From JBAXXL01 sp038206725 (GTDB lineage: Bacteria; Bacteroidota; Ignavibacteria; Kapaibacteriales; UBA2268), in NCBI GenBank assembly GCA_038206725.1, contig JBBRAO010000036.1:1-30798 (forward strand): DNA of 30,798 nucleotides, in the 5' to 3' direction. The translations under genes were made by a program, and so were the position numbers. How positions within the stretch are numbered: the first letter of the stretch is position 1; each line of letters begins with the position of its first letter. The notes below the pieces were generated by a model, which searched no databases, was not told the origin of the DNA, and was given only the letters and a program-made list of their open reading frames with translations. Of this stretch, positions 24,549-30,798 are shown piece by piece.

Positions 24549-24636
24549 TTTTACATAAGTGTAGAGGCGTCACTCTGAACGAAGTGAAGCACCCATCTTC
24601 AATTGGGGGTTAGGGGAAGAAAGAAGTCTTGTGTTG

Positions 24637-24765
24637 CCACGGCTTTTAAGTCGCGGGTCGTAAATATCTTGTGTAAATGGGCTTTAGCCCAAATATAAAC
24701 AAACAGAATTTGGCTAAAGCCGAATGCGCAGTGTTGTCATTATATCCACGACTTAAAAGCCGTGG
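24637..24765. repeat. Family 3 palindromes and GGCTAAAGCC pair in inverted arrangement
   Basis: CCACGGCTTTTAAGTCGCGG lies at 24637-24656, and the oppositely oriented CCACGACTTAAAAGCCGTGG at 24746-24765, the latter followed by CAACTAATTTTT as at 20689. Between them GGGCTTTAGCCCAAAT (about 24680) and ATTTGGCTAAAGCC (about 24708) face each other. The whole 130 bp is thus a large imperfect inverted repeat. Confidence 0.65.
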
Positions 24766-24803
24766 CAACTAATTTTTATTTTCATCCTCTATCCCCGATT
24801 GGA

Positions 24804-24833
24804 AGATGGATTTCCGCTTCCGCGGAAAAGACG
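24804..24833. repeat. Family 4 hairpin with AGATGGATT flank
   Basis: AGATGGA leads into TTTCCGC (24811-24817), a 4-nt loop and GCGGAAA (24822-24828), then AGACG. The arms differ from other family members but still pair perfectly. Confidence 0.55.
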
Positions 24834-25105
24834 ATAATGCTTCTCTTTCCCTTCCATCTCGACTCCGCTCGATGACCGGTTAGTGGGTTTCTCTTGCTCC
24901 TTATTCATCATTTAAAATTCTTTCAAAGATGGGTTTTTCACTTCGTTCATTATTATATTTAATGCAAAGCCTTTTTTATGGTGACGGAATGTAAAAAAAA
25001 GAAAATATATGGAATAATAAATTCCGCGTAACAATCTCTCGATGTTTTCGTAATAATCTGTATATAGAATATATAGAAATTAAAATAATATTAATAGAGG
25101 TTAAA

Positions 25106-25663
25106 ATGAAAAAAATTAAATTACTAAGTTTGCTTATGGCGGTTGTGATAGGATCTATGTTGTCGAGCTGTGATTTTTCGAACCCAACTACGATTGAGGG
25201 TGGAAATGCGGATATCCAAACCGATATTGTTACACTCAGGGCAAACAATTGGTTATTGAATTCCAAATATCAATTTCAATGGTATCAGGAAGTAACACTG
25301 ACATCACGGTCACTAAGCGTATCGGAAGACGGCGTTGTGATTGCTTATTACTTGAACGAATACGGTGGATGGGAAGCGCTTCCGGCAACATCGGTATTTT
25401 GGGATGAGCAAAATGTAGTTTATTCGACAGAGTTCTGGTATTCTTACGACGAAAGAAACGTTTACTTCGACTATAGAAATACAAAACCGGCTAATGCGAG
25501 CGCACCGGCTGCCGATATTGATGTGAAGCTTGTGATAATTGACAAGATGTATTTTGACAAAATCAAAAGCAAAGGTGTCAATCCAAACAACTACGATGAG
25601 TTAATATCGAAAGTAACAAGCGACGGTGGAAAAATTCATTCTTGTAAAAACGCAACACGCTAA
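25106..25663 (+). CDS. Lipoprotein of unknown function
   Basis: This 185-residue protein begins with a lipoprotein signal ending in the lipobox MLSSC, with Cys22 as the lipidated residue. The following DFSNPTTIEGG is a flexible start. The rest is rich in Tyr and Trp (WLLNSKYQFQWYQEV, GGWEALPATSVFW, STEFWYSYDERNVYFDYRN) and ends in a short helical region (DKMYFDKIKSKG, NYDELISKV). I do not recognise a family with certainty, though the pattern resembles small Bacteroidota lipoproteins found singly. GAGG before the ATG serves as ribosome-binding site, and an intrinsic terminator lies about 60 nt after the stop, so it is a single-gene unit. Confidence 0.8.
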   Translation: MKKIKLLSLLMAVVIGSMLSSCDFSNPTTIEGGNADIQTDIVTLRANNWLLNSKYQFQWYQEVTLTSRSLSVSEDGVVIAYYLNEYGGWEALPATSVFWDEQNVVYSTEFWYSYDERNVYFDYRNTKPANASAPAADIDVKLVIIDKMYFDKIKSKGVNPNNYDELISKVTSDGGKIHSCKNATR

Positions 25664-25720
25664 GATATGATTCGAAGAGAATTAAAGAAACTCGTTATAG
25701 GTCAGGGAATTAAAATCTCA

Positions 25721-25757
25721 AACAGCCTCCGCTTTGAAAGTGGAGGCTGTTTTTTTA
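25721..25757 (+). terminator. Intrinsic terminator after the lipoprotein gene
   Basis: AACAGCCTCC and GGAGGCTGTT form a perfect 10-bp GC-rich stem, extended inward by a G-T wobble and more pairs, and followed by seven T residues. It is the clearest Rho-independent terminator in the window. Confidence 0.9.
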
Positions 25758-25760
25758 CCT

Positions 25761-25786
25761 CGTTACTAAGCTCCCGCTTGTTAACG
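25761..25786. repeat. 26-nt interspersed palindrome, family 2 copy d, inverted
   Basis: It reads CGTTACTAAG, CTCCCG, CTTGTTAACG, the reverse orientation of the other copies (loop CTCCCG instead of GGGAG-type) with one changed base in each arm. Confidence 0.65.
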
Positions 25787-25805
25787 ACGTAACAGGATTG
25801 AAGAA

Positions 25806-25885
25806 ATGGATTCCCACCCAAGTTGGGAATGACGCAATTGCTTGAATTATAAACTCATCCGATGACTTGAAGTCATCTGATGAGT
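25806..25885. repeat. Composite of family 4 hairpin and 33-nt palindrome (family 1 copy E)
   Basis: ATTCCCA (25810-25816) pairs with TGGGAAT (25824-25830). After GACGCAATTGCTT comes the 33-nt palindrome at 25853-25885, with arms ACTCATC and GATGAGT and an altered centre (GACTTGAAGTC). Read on the minus strand it is followed by TTTATAA, so it may also end the apbE operon. The same composite occurs at 20747-20827. Confidence 0.7.
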
Positions 25886-25910
25886 CAATGAGATTATGGG
25901 TTTTTATCTT

Positions 25911-26900
25911 CTATTTGACATTTTTAAAATACTTTTGAAATCCTAGGGACATTGTTACTTTGCCGTTTATATCAACTATCAGACATTCTACATTTTTCAG
26001 TTTTTTTATGGCTTTCATTCCTTCAACCGGACCCAAAACGAAAATACCGGTTGCCAAAGCGTCGGCTCTGATTCCCTTGTTCGCTATAATAGTAACCGCT
26101 TGAGAATTGTCGCAGGGTTTACCCGTCCGCGGATCAATTATATGGCTGTAACGCTTCCCACCCTTTTCGAAAAACTTTTCATAATCGCCGGAAGTTGATA
26201 CACTTTTATCTTTTAGTTGCAATACCCCTAAGTACTTGTTCTGTTTTCTCGGATGCTGAATGCCTATATTCCAGGTTTTTCCATTAGCTCGAACTTCACC
26301 ACCGGCATTAATGAGAAATGTATCTATGCCCATCGAAAGAATCACTTTAGCCGCTTGATCCAACGAATAGCCATCGCCCAATCCGCCAAAATTGACTTTT
26401 ACCGGAGCACTCCGACGCATTATCATTGAATCGCTCAAAGTGATATGCTTCCATCCGGTTATCGCTATCGCGCTGTCAATTTGTTTTTGGGTAGGCATTT
26501 GCGGTTTGCCTTCTTCGAAACCGGTTAATTTTATCAAGTTACCTAACGCGGCGTCGAATGTGCGGTCAGTTGCTTTGTAAGCAAAATCACATTGTTTCAG
26601 CAAATAAAAAGTTTCCACATCCAAAGTGAAATCACCTTTTGCGCTGTTCATCTCCGACATATAGTTATCGTTCGTGAATGTTGAATATTTATGGCTTATC
26701 CTCGACAGTTCATCGAACGCTTTCCCAATAGCCTCTATGGCTTTGAGTGTATCTTTGTTGATTATTTGAATTTCTACAACGGAACCCATTGATATAGTTT
26801 GGCGTATTACTTTATGCGATTCCAAATATTCATTTTCAATGTTTTTAGAACAAGAAAACAAAAGCATAGAAATCGCTAAACCGAGTAATATGAATTTCAT
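25911..26900 (-). CDS. apbE: ApbE-like FAD:protein FMN transferase, lipoprotein
   Basis: This 329-residue membrane-anchored enzyme would attach FMN to a threonine of exported flavoproteins, such as NqrB/C or RnfD/G. The lipobox is LLFSC with Cys17. Domain landmarks are RQTISMGSVVEI (33-44), NAGGEVRANG (198-207), SHIIDPRTG (252-260) and ADALATGIFVLG (279-290), the last contributing Mg2+ ligands. At the usual GGIAKGYAVD position this protein reads GGLGDGYSLD (172-181), replacing the expected lysine by Asp. That could alter activity or may be a lineage variant. It is third in an operon, 10 nt after the acetyltransferase gene. No flavinylation target is found in the window. Confidence 0.9.
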   Translation of the reverse strand: MKFILLGLAISMLLFSCSKNIENEYLESHKVIRQTISMGSVVEIQIINKDTLKAIEAIGKAFDELSRISHKYSTFTNDNYMSEMNSAKGDFTLDVETFYLLKQCDFAYKATDRTFDAALGNLIKLTGFEEGKPQMPTQKQIDSAIAITGWKHITLSDSMIMRRSAPVKVNFGGLGDGYSLDQAAKVILSMGIDTFLINAGGEVRANGKTWNIGIQHPRKQNKYLGVLQLKDKSVSTSGDYEKFFEKGGKRYSHIIDPRTGKPCDNSQAVTIIANKGIRADALATGIFVLGPVEGMKAIKKLKNVECLIVDINGKVTMSLGFQKYFKNVK

Positions 26901-26910
26901 ATCTAACCGC

Positions 26911-27468
26911 TTAATCGTTTGTAGCTAAATAATCGGATTTTCTCAGTTCGTATCGCATAGTTATTCGTTTATTCGGCTTTGAGAGCGAAAGGCAATCCGC
27001 TTGACGGCAATATTTGAAACTGCATTTTTCCAAAACTTTTCGTGAGGCGGTATTCCCCTCGAACACATAAGCGCACAATGATTCTATGCCGTCCAATTGA
27101 AAAATACATTCGCAGATTGCTATCACTGATTCAGTTGCATAACCTTTGACCCAATATTTTTTATTCAGCACATAGCCAAAATCAATACTCTTTTCACTTT
27201 CTGAATAATGAGATGTGCCTATGGTGCCGATAAATTCATCATTGTCCTTAGTGACTAAACCAAAGTCAAAATGATAAAGCATATTGTTCTGTATTTCCGA
27301 CCATTTAAGAAAATCCATAGTATCGTCAATACTATGATGTGTATCCCAAACCACATATTTGGTTACTTCCGGGTCGGAAGCGTATTCGAATATCTGCTTT
27401 GCATATTTCTCAGAAAGTTCGACAAAGCGCAACCTTGTTGATTCTATTGGTGGGAAGTAAGTTATCAT
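26911..27468 (-). CDS. GNAT family N-acetyltransferase (RimJ/RimL-like)
   Basis: This 185-residue cytoplasmic protein has the GNAT fold of the RimJ/RimL group, which transfers acetyl from acetyl-CoA to an amino group. It opens with IESTRLRFVELSEKYA, the typical RLRL-type first strand. FIGTIGTSHYSESEKSIDFGYVLNKKYWVKGYATES covers strands 4-5 and the CoA-binding loop (KGYATE for the Q/RxxGxG/A motif), and NTASRKVLEKCSF is the usual C-terminal helix. Its ATG overlaps the stop of the upstream lipoprotein gene (ATGA at 27465-27468), so the two are translationally coupled. Substrate is unknown; ribosomal proteins, antibiotics or small amines are all possible for this family. Confidence 0.88.
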   Translation of the reverse strand: MITYFPPIESTRLRFVELSEKYAKQIFEYASDPEVTKYVVWDTHHSIDDTMDFLKWSEIQNNMLYHFDFGLVTKDNDEFIGTIGTSHYSESEKSIDFGYVLNKKYWVKGYATESVIAICECIFQLDGIESLCAYVFEGNTASRKVLEKCSFKYCRQADCLSLSKPNKRITMRYELRKSDYLATND

Positions 27469-28226
27469 TTCGATTTGATATACCTAATCCGTACCGTATC
27501 TGCCAATCCGTTGCTGTTTTTGTAAAACATTTTCACAGGAACATTGTCTTTGTCCAATTGATAGCTGTATAATTCAAAATATCTGTTCAATCCTCCGCCG
27601 AGCATCTCGACATCCATTGTTTTGATTAATTTTTTGTTCAAATTATAATTGTTGTCCACAGCATAATACTTGAACAATATATTGTCAACTTCATAATATT
27701 TGTAATCCGATGTAATTTGGGTTTCCAATTCGCCTTTTTTGTTATAACCATAAGCGATACTTTGCATAACAGAACCGTCTTTGTCAACTTTCATAACATC
27801 CATTAGCAATTGGATTACAAATTTGTCTTTTTTATTTTTTTCGTAATACACATATTTTTTCACAGCTTTGTTTTCAAAATACGATGTATCCAAAGCTACT
27901 AATTCATCGTCTTCGTTGAAGTAATCTGTAGCTTGATATGTTTGTTTATAAACGATAACTCTTTTTAAAAGAGGATCTTTCTTAGACATTTGACCGGTGA
28001 TTTCCTGTGGTCTTCCTAATGTGTCATAATCGGAAAATTCCATTTCACCGCCGTTGGCTATATACTCGATTTTATCTATGCGATTATGTGAATCGTAAGT
28101 CCAAATAGCCATAGTGTCTTTCCCCCTATAAGCAATTTCCGGTCTGCATTTATCGGTATTTTCAAATTGTTTTGTGCACGAAGCTATGCTTATAAGTGCT
28201 AATAGTAAGATTAAGATTTTTTTCAT
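27465..28226 (-). CDS. Lipoprotein of unknown function
   Basis: I take the start at 28226 (MKKILILLLALISIASC), not the longer frame opening at 28238, because it gives a standard lipoprotein signal with Cys17 as the lipidated residue. The mature ~237 residues are rich in beta-strand-like YxYDSHNRIDKIEY, YDTLGRPQEI, YGYNKKGELETQI and YNLNKKLIKTM units. These resemble loosely the YD/RHS-type or antitoxin-like lipoprotein repeats common in Bacteroidota. It is first of the lipoprotein-GNAT-apbE operon and has an exact -7 element 48 bp upstream. Function not recognised. Confidence 0.8.
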   Translation of the reverse strand: MKKILILLLALISIASCTKQFENTDKCRPEIAYRGKDTMAIWTYDSHNRIDKIEYIANGGEMEFSDYDTLGRPQEITGQMSKKDPLLKRVIVYKQTYQATDYFNEDDELVALDTSYFENKAVKKYVYYEKNKKDKFVIQLLMDVMKVDKDGSVMQSIAYGYNKKGELETQITSDYKYYEVDNILFKYYAVDNNYNLNKKLIKTMDVEMLGGGLNRYFELYSYQLDKDNVPVKMFYKNSNGLADTVRIRYIKSK

Positions 28227-28273
28227 AATAAAATCCAAAATAATATTTATAAAATACTTAATTAAAATAATAG

Positions 28274-28281
28274 CAAAATTA
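28274..28281 (-). promoter_or_regulatory. -7 promoter element of the lipoprotein-GNAT-apbE operon
   Basis: On the minus strand this reads TAATTTTG, an exact TAnnTTTG match, 47 bp before the chosen start. The DNA around it is AT-rich, so chance cannot be excluded. Confidence 0.45.
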
Positions 28282-28424
28282 ACAATTTATAAAGGAAAAA
28301 ACCACATATTTTTTTTTAAAATATATTATAATTTTAATTATAGTCCTAACCATCAACAACAACTCATTGTTGCCTCGATATAAGCCTTTATCAGTTGCTT
28401 CGCAAATACCTATCTAAAAGCAGT

Positions 28425-30473
28425 CTATTTAACAACTACAAAACTTTTCGTTTCAACTTTACCATTACCCGAAATCGTGCAAAAATATACACCCGACGGC
28501 AAATCCCAGGTTGAAATCATAAACGAACTTTTACCAATTAATTCATTCGATTCATATCGTTTTAATTCAATACCAAGGGAATTATTAATAGAAATATGGG
28601 AATTCGTTAATACCGATTTAGTTAAAGATATTGATATATACGAGTTTGTAGGATTAGGACTCAGGGTAAACATATTTTCTTCTGTGTTTTTTTCATCAAC
28701 AGCGTTGATTACAAAATCTGATAACTTTGCTTTGAAAAGTCCATTGCCGTTAGTACCGGCATATATGTACTCCCCGTTTATAATTAAACTTCTAATTTCG
28801 TATGTTGTTATACCTGAGTTTGCTTCAGACCAGTTAAGGCCGTTATCAGTTGAAAGGAATACGCCATCCGAATAGGAAGCTGCAAAAATATTGTTGCCTG
28901 AAACAGCTAACGATTTAATATTTAGATTTTTAAATCCGTTGTTTTTCGCAATCCAACTCTCACCATTGTCGTTTGAAAAATAAACCCCTTTCAATGAAGC
29001 CGCAAAAAGATTATCATCTTTTGTTATTATTGAATTTATTATTTCTTTATCAATTCCTGAATTTTTCGCTGTCCATATCCCACCGTAATTAGTTGAAAGA
29101 TAGACACCACCCCCGAGTGTTCCGGCGGAAATGATACTCTCATTTATATCAAAACATTGTACAGGATGCCCTTGTAATTCGTCATTTATTTTTTCCCAAG
29201 TACTGCCCCTGTCGGATGACATATATATATAACTTTCAACACCGGTAAAAACGTCGTTACCATTCGTTTTTATACTGCTTATTTGTTTATCGACAAATTC
29301 CGTATTCCCGCTTGCCCATTTTGTTCCATAATCGCTCGATGTGAATATTCCTTTACCGCTCATTCCAATAAAAGCTATACCATTTGCAATATCCATTTTT
29401 GAAATTGGACCACTCGGAAGACCATCGTTTTTTGGAATCCAATTATTGCCGCTATCGGTTGAAACAAATAAACCGTGAGTTAAAGTACCGGCAAGCATAT
29501 TATTCCCTTCCGCGGCTAAAGAATAAATCCCCAAATTCGTAAGACCTTCATTCTTCAAAGTCCAGCTTTCCGCATTGTTGTTTGAAACATAAATACCATC
29601 GTGATTTGTACCTGCATAAATGTAATTACCTCGTTTAAGCAAACAATTTACCGTTTTGTTCCCTAAACCAAAGCTTTTCTGAACCCAACTTTCGCCGTTG
29701 TTATTAGAAACAAATACGCCTTCCGGCGTTGCGGCAAATATATTCATACCGCTGGTGATCAAGGAGGTTACTGTCAAATTTGTAAGACCATCATTTTTTT
29801 TGAACCAAATTTCACCACCGTTAGTAGAAACATATACCCCTGATTCTGCCGTTCCGGCATAGAGATATAAACTGCTTACGGCTAAGCATAGTACTTTTGC
29901 GTGCTGCATTGCGGTGTTTGCCGGATTCCAACTTTCACCATTATCTGTAGAATTATAAACTCCGTCATCGGTACCCGCATAAATAGTACTCCCATCCATC
30001 ATCAAAGCATTTATGTTGTTACTGTCCAAACCGCTTTTTTGAGCTGTCCATTTCACACCATTATCGGTGGATGTGAAAATTCCTTTGTCTGTTCCGGCGA
30101 TTGTTTTACTCCCAATAACTAGCATTGCCATTAATCTGCTTCGAAAAAACGGCTCCTCATTCGATACCCAATCTTTACCGTAATTCATTGATATCCAAGT
30201 ACCCCACTCCGTCCCAACAAAAATATTACTTCCGGTAAAACCGAAATAATAAATATTAATATTTGCATAACCGGATGTTAATCTTGTCCAGCTTTCGCCC
30301 ATATTCGGCGAACGCAAGATTCCAAACTCCGTTCCCGCTAACATCATTTGTCCGCTTACAGCAATTGTATTAACTGTTCCGCCATATAAACCGTGATTTA
30401 CATCAACCCATTGTGCATTAGATTGTGTTATGCTTAAAATAAGCAACAAAACAAGTAAAAAATAGTTTTTCAT
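28425..30473 (-). CDS. Secreted 14-repeat beta-propeller protein with T9SS sorting domain
   Basis: The frame opens at 30551, but I start at 30473 because it begins with a clear signal peptide (MKNYFLLVLLLILSITQSNA); 682 residues. The body is about 14 repeats of ~43 residues with the pattern AGTxxGVYxSTDNGxSW, of the YCF48/BNR/sortilin propeller type. Examples are IYAGTDDGVYNSTDNGESW and LFAASLKGVYFSNDNGESW. Fourteen blades would suit two seven-bladed propellers. The C-terminal ~80 residues are a T9SS type A sorting domain (LSPNPTNSYISISL, STWDLPSGVYFCTI, SFVVVK), so the protein should be displayed or released at the surface. A TATATTTG -7 element lies 10 bp upstream of the start, so the leader is very short. 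Ligand or partner is unknown; adhesion or polymer binding is plausible. Confidence 0.88.
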   Translation of the reverse strand: MKNYFLLVLLLILSITQSNAQWVDVNHGLYGGTVNTIAVSGQMMLAGTEFGILRSPNMGESWTRLTSGYANINIYYFGFTGSNIFVGTEWGTWISMNYGKDWVSNEEPFFRSRLMAMLVIGSKTIAGTDKGIFTSTDNGVKWTAQKSGLDSNNINALMMDGSTIYAGTDDGVYNSTDNGESWNPANTAMQHAKVLCLAVSSLYLYAGTAESGVYVSTNGGEIWFKKNDGLTNLTVTSLITSGMNIFAATPEGVFVSNNNGESWVQKSFGLGNKTVNCLLKRGNYIYAGTNHDGIYVSNNNAESWTLKNEGLTNLGIYSLAAEGNNMLAGTLTHGLFVSTDSGNNWIPKNDGLPSGPISKMDIANGIAFIGMSGKGIFTSSDYGTKWASGNTEFVDKQISSIKTNGNDVFTGVESYIYMSSDRGSTWEKINDELQGHPVQCFDINESIISAGTLGGGVYLSTNYGGIWTAKNSGIDKEIINSIITKDDNLFAASLKGVYFSNDNGESWIAKNNGFKNLNIKSLAVSGNNIFAASYSDGVFLSTDNGLNWSEANSGITTYEIRSLIINGEYIYAGTNGNGLFKAKLSDFVINAVDEKNTEENMFTLSPNPTNSYISISLTKSVLTNSHISINNSLGIELKRYESNELIGKSSFMISTWDLPSGVYFCTISGNGKVETKSFVVVK

Positions 30474-30482
30474 AAACTGCTC

Positions 30483-30490
30483 CAAATATA
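30483..30490 (-). promoter_or_regulatory. -7 promoter element of the propeller gene
   Basis: On the minus strand this reads TATATTTG. It is only 9 bp from the ATG at 30473, which would give an almost leaderless mRNA. The frame upstream to 30551 would then not be translated from this promoter. Confidence 0.5.
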
Positions 30491-30588
30491 AAATTAGAAA
30501 TTGATACTTTTTAAATACTATAGACGACTGAGAAGTCCATTTCTTTCTCATCTTGGAAAAAATATTTTTTTATTTCGAATATATTTCT

Positions 30589-30596
30589 TAATTTTG
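30589..30596 (+). promoter_or_regulatory. -7 promoter element of the TetR-type gene
   Basis: TAATTTTG matches TAnnTTTG exactly and lies 43 bp before the ATG at 30640. The regulator and the propeller gene are divergent, so this gap could carry an operator, but no clear dyad is visible. Confidence 0.5.
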
Positions 30597-30639
30597 ACTA
30601 TATGGTTAAACACATTAGTTAAACTTTGTAATTAAATAA

Positions 30640-30798
30640 ATGAAAACAGACCTACAAACAGAAGAAAAAATCCTGCTCTCGGCGGAAGAGGAATTCCTTG
30701 AACGAGGCTACTCAGGCGCGAGATTACAAAGCATCGCCGACAGAGCGGGTTTGAATAAAGCACTCGTACATTATTATTTTCGGAACAAGGATAAGTTG
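30640..30798 (+). CDS. TetR/AcrR-family transcriptional regulator, N-terminal part cut by window edge
   Basis: The first 53 codons are present and contain the complete TetR-type DNA-binding domain. It has helix 1 with EEKILLSAEEEFLERGYSGA, helix 2 RLQSIADRAGLN, and the recognition region KALVHYYFRNKDKL, matching the family pattern I-A-x-x-A-G-V-x-x-x-x-x-Y-x-H-F-x-x-K-x-x-L. The ligand-binding C-terminal domain lies beyond the window, so the inducer cannot be guessed. The gene diverges from the propeller gene, which might be a target. Confidence 0.88.
   Translation, partial: MKTDLQTEEKILLSAEEEFLERGYSGARLQSIADRAGLNKALVHYYFRNKDKL

Larger units (their letters stand above)
24489..25105. other. 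Long intergenic repeat block after nrdJ
   Basis: No gene is supported in these 617 bases. They hold a family 1 palindrome, CTGAACGAAGTGAAG-type sequence (about 24575), two family 3 palindromes in opposite orientation, a pair of GGCTTTAGCC/GGCTAAAGCC elements and a family 4 hairpin. The last ~140 bases before 25106 are AT-rich leader for the next gene, without a clear -7 element. Confidence 0.65.

Noticed and set aside
24489..25105. Possible CRISPR array because of many short palindromes
   Set aside because: The repeats belong to different families, are irregularly spaced and have no spacer-repeat periodicity or cas genes.
24976..25266. 96-codon minus-strand frame across the start of the lipoprotein gene
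   Set aside because: It overlaps a real lipoprotein signal peptide on the other strand and shows no ribosome-binding site or family motif.
28477..28875. 132-codon plus-strand frame opposite the propeller gene
   Set aside because: Antisense to a T9SS domain and repeat blades that are clearly the real reading.

Overview
The window looks like a chromosome segment from an AT-rich, Gram-negative, largely anaerobic member of the Bacteroidota/Chlorobiota lineage (a Kapabacteria- or Ignavibacteria-like relative would fit; this is inference). The evidence is: type IX secretion (T9SS) C-terminal sorting domains on surface proteins, a PorZ-like double propeller, LolA, lipoproteins with clear lipoboxes, Bacteroidota-style TAnnTTTG promoter -7 elements, and an OadA of the type known from Bacteroidota.

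Layout. 1-727 is non-coding, AT-rich and full of inverted repeats. A T9SS-sorted M1 aminopeptidase (728-2704, minus) diverges from a block of biotin-dependent, Na+-pumping decarboxylase genes. The first unit is oadG-oadA-oadB (2853-6219), closed by an almost perfect palindromic terminator. The second is mmdA, an OadG/MmdD-like delta subunit, a biotin carrier, a 48-residue membrane peptide, a second and divergent beta subunit, and a 69-residue two-helix membrane protein (6632-10548). The two units probably convert oxaloacetate to pyruvate and methylmalonyl-CoA to propionyl-CoA while exporting Na+, as in propionate-forming fermentation. After a repeat-rich gap come lolA (minus), a PorZ-like propeller and a polytopic GT-C-like membrane protein (plus).

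A tight minus-strand operon (18897 to 15873) carries pyrE, a LOG/TIGR00730 protein, murI and rlmB. Next is a broken single-chain restriction-modification gene (19250-20630). Its nuclease-like N-terminus and C-terminal tail survive, but the catalytic MTase core and target-recognition region are missing. Then come a block of palindromic repeats, three DnaA-box-like sites, and the B12-dependent ribonucleotide reductase nrdJ (20988-24488), followed by a second block with the same repeat families. The right end holds an orphan lipoprotein, a minus-strand operon (lipoprotein, GNAT acetyltransferase, ApbE), a 14-repeat propeller protein with a T9SS tail, and the first 53 codons of a TetR-type regulator cut by the window edge.

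The most interesting non-gene signal is a set of short palindrome families found only between genes. Five copies are exactly 33 nt, four are 26 nt, three are 20 nt, and at least four share a flank but carry different, still self-complementary arms. I see no CRISPR array, rRNA, tRNA or intact insertion sequence.
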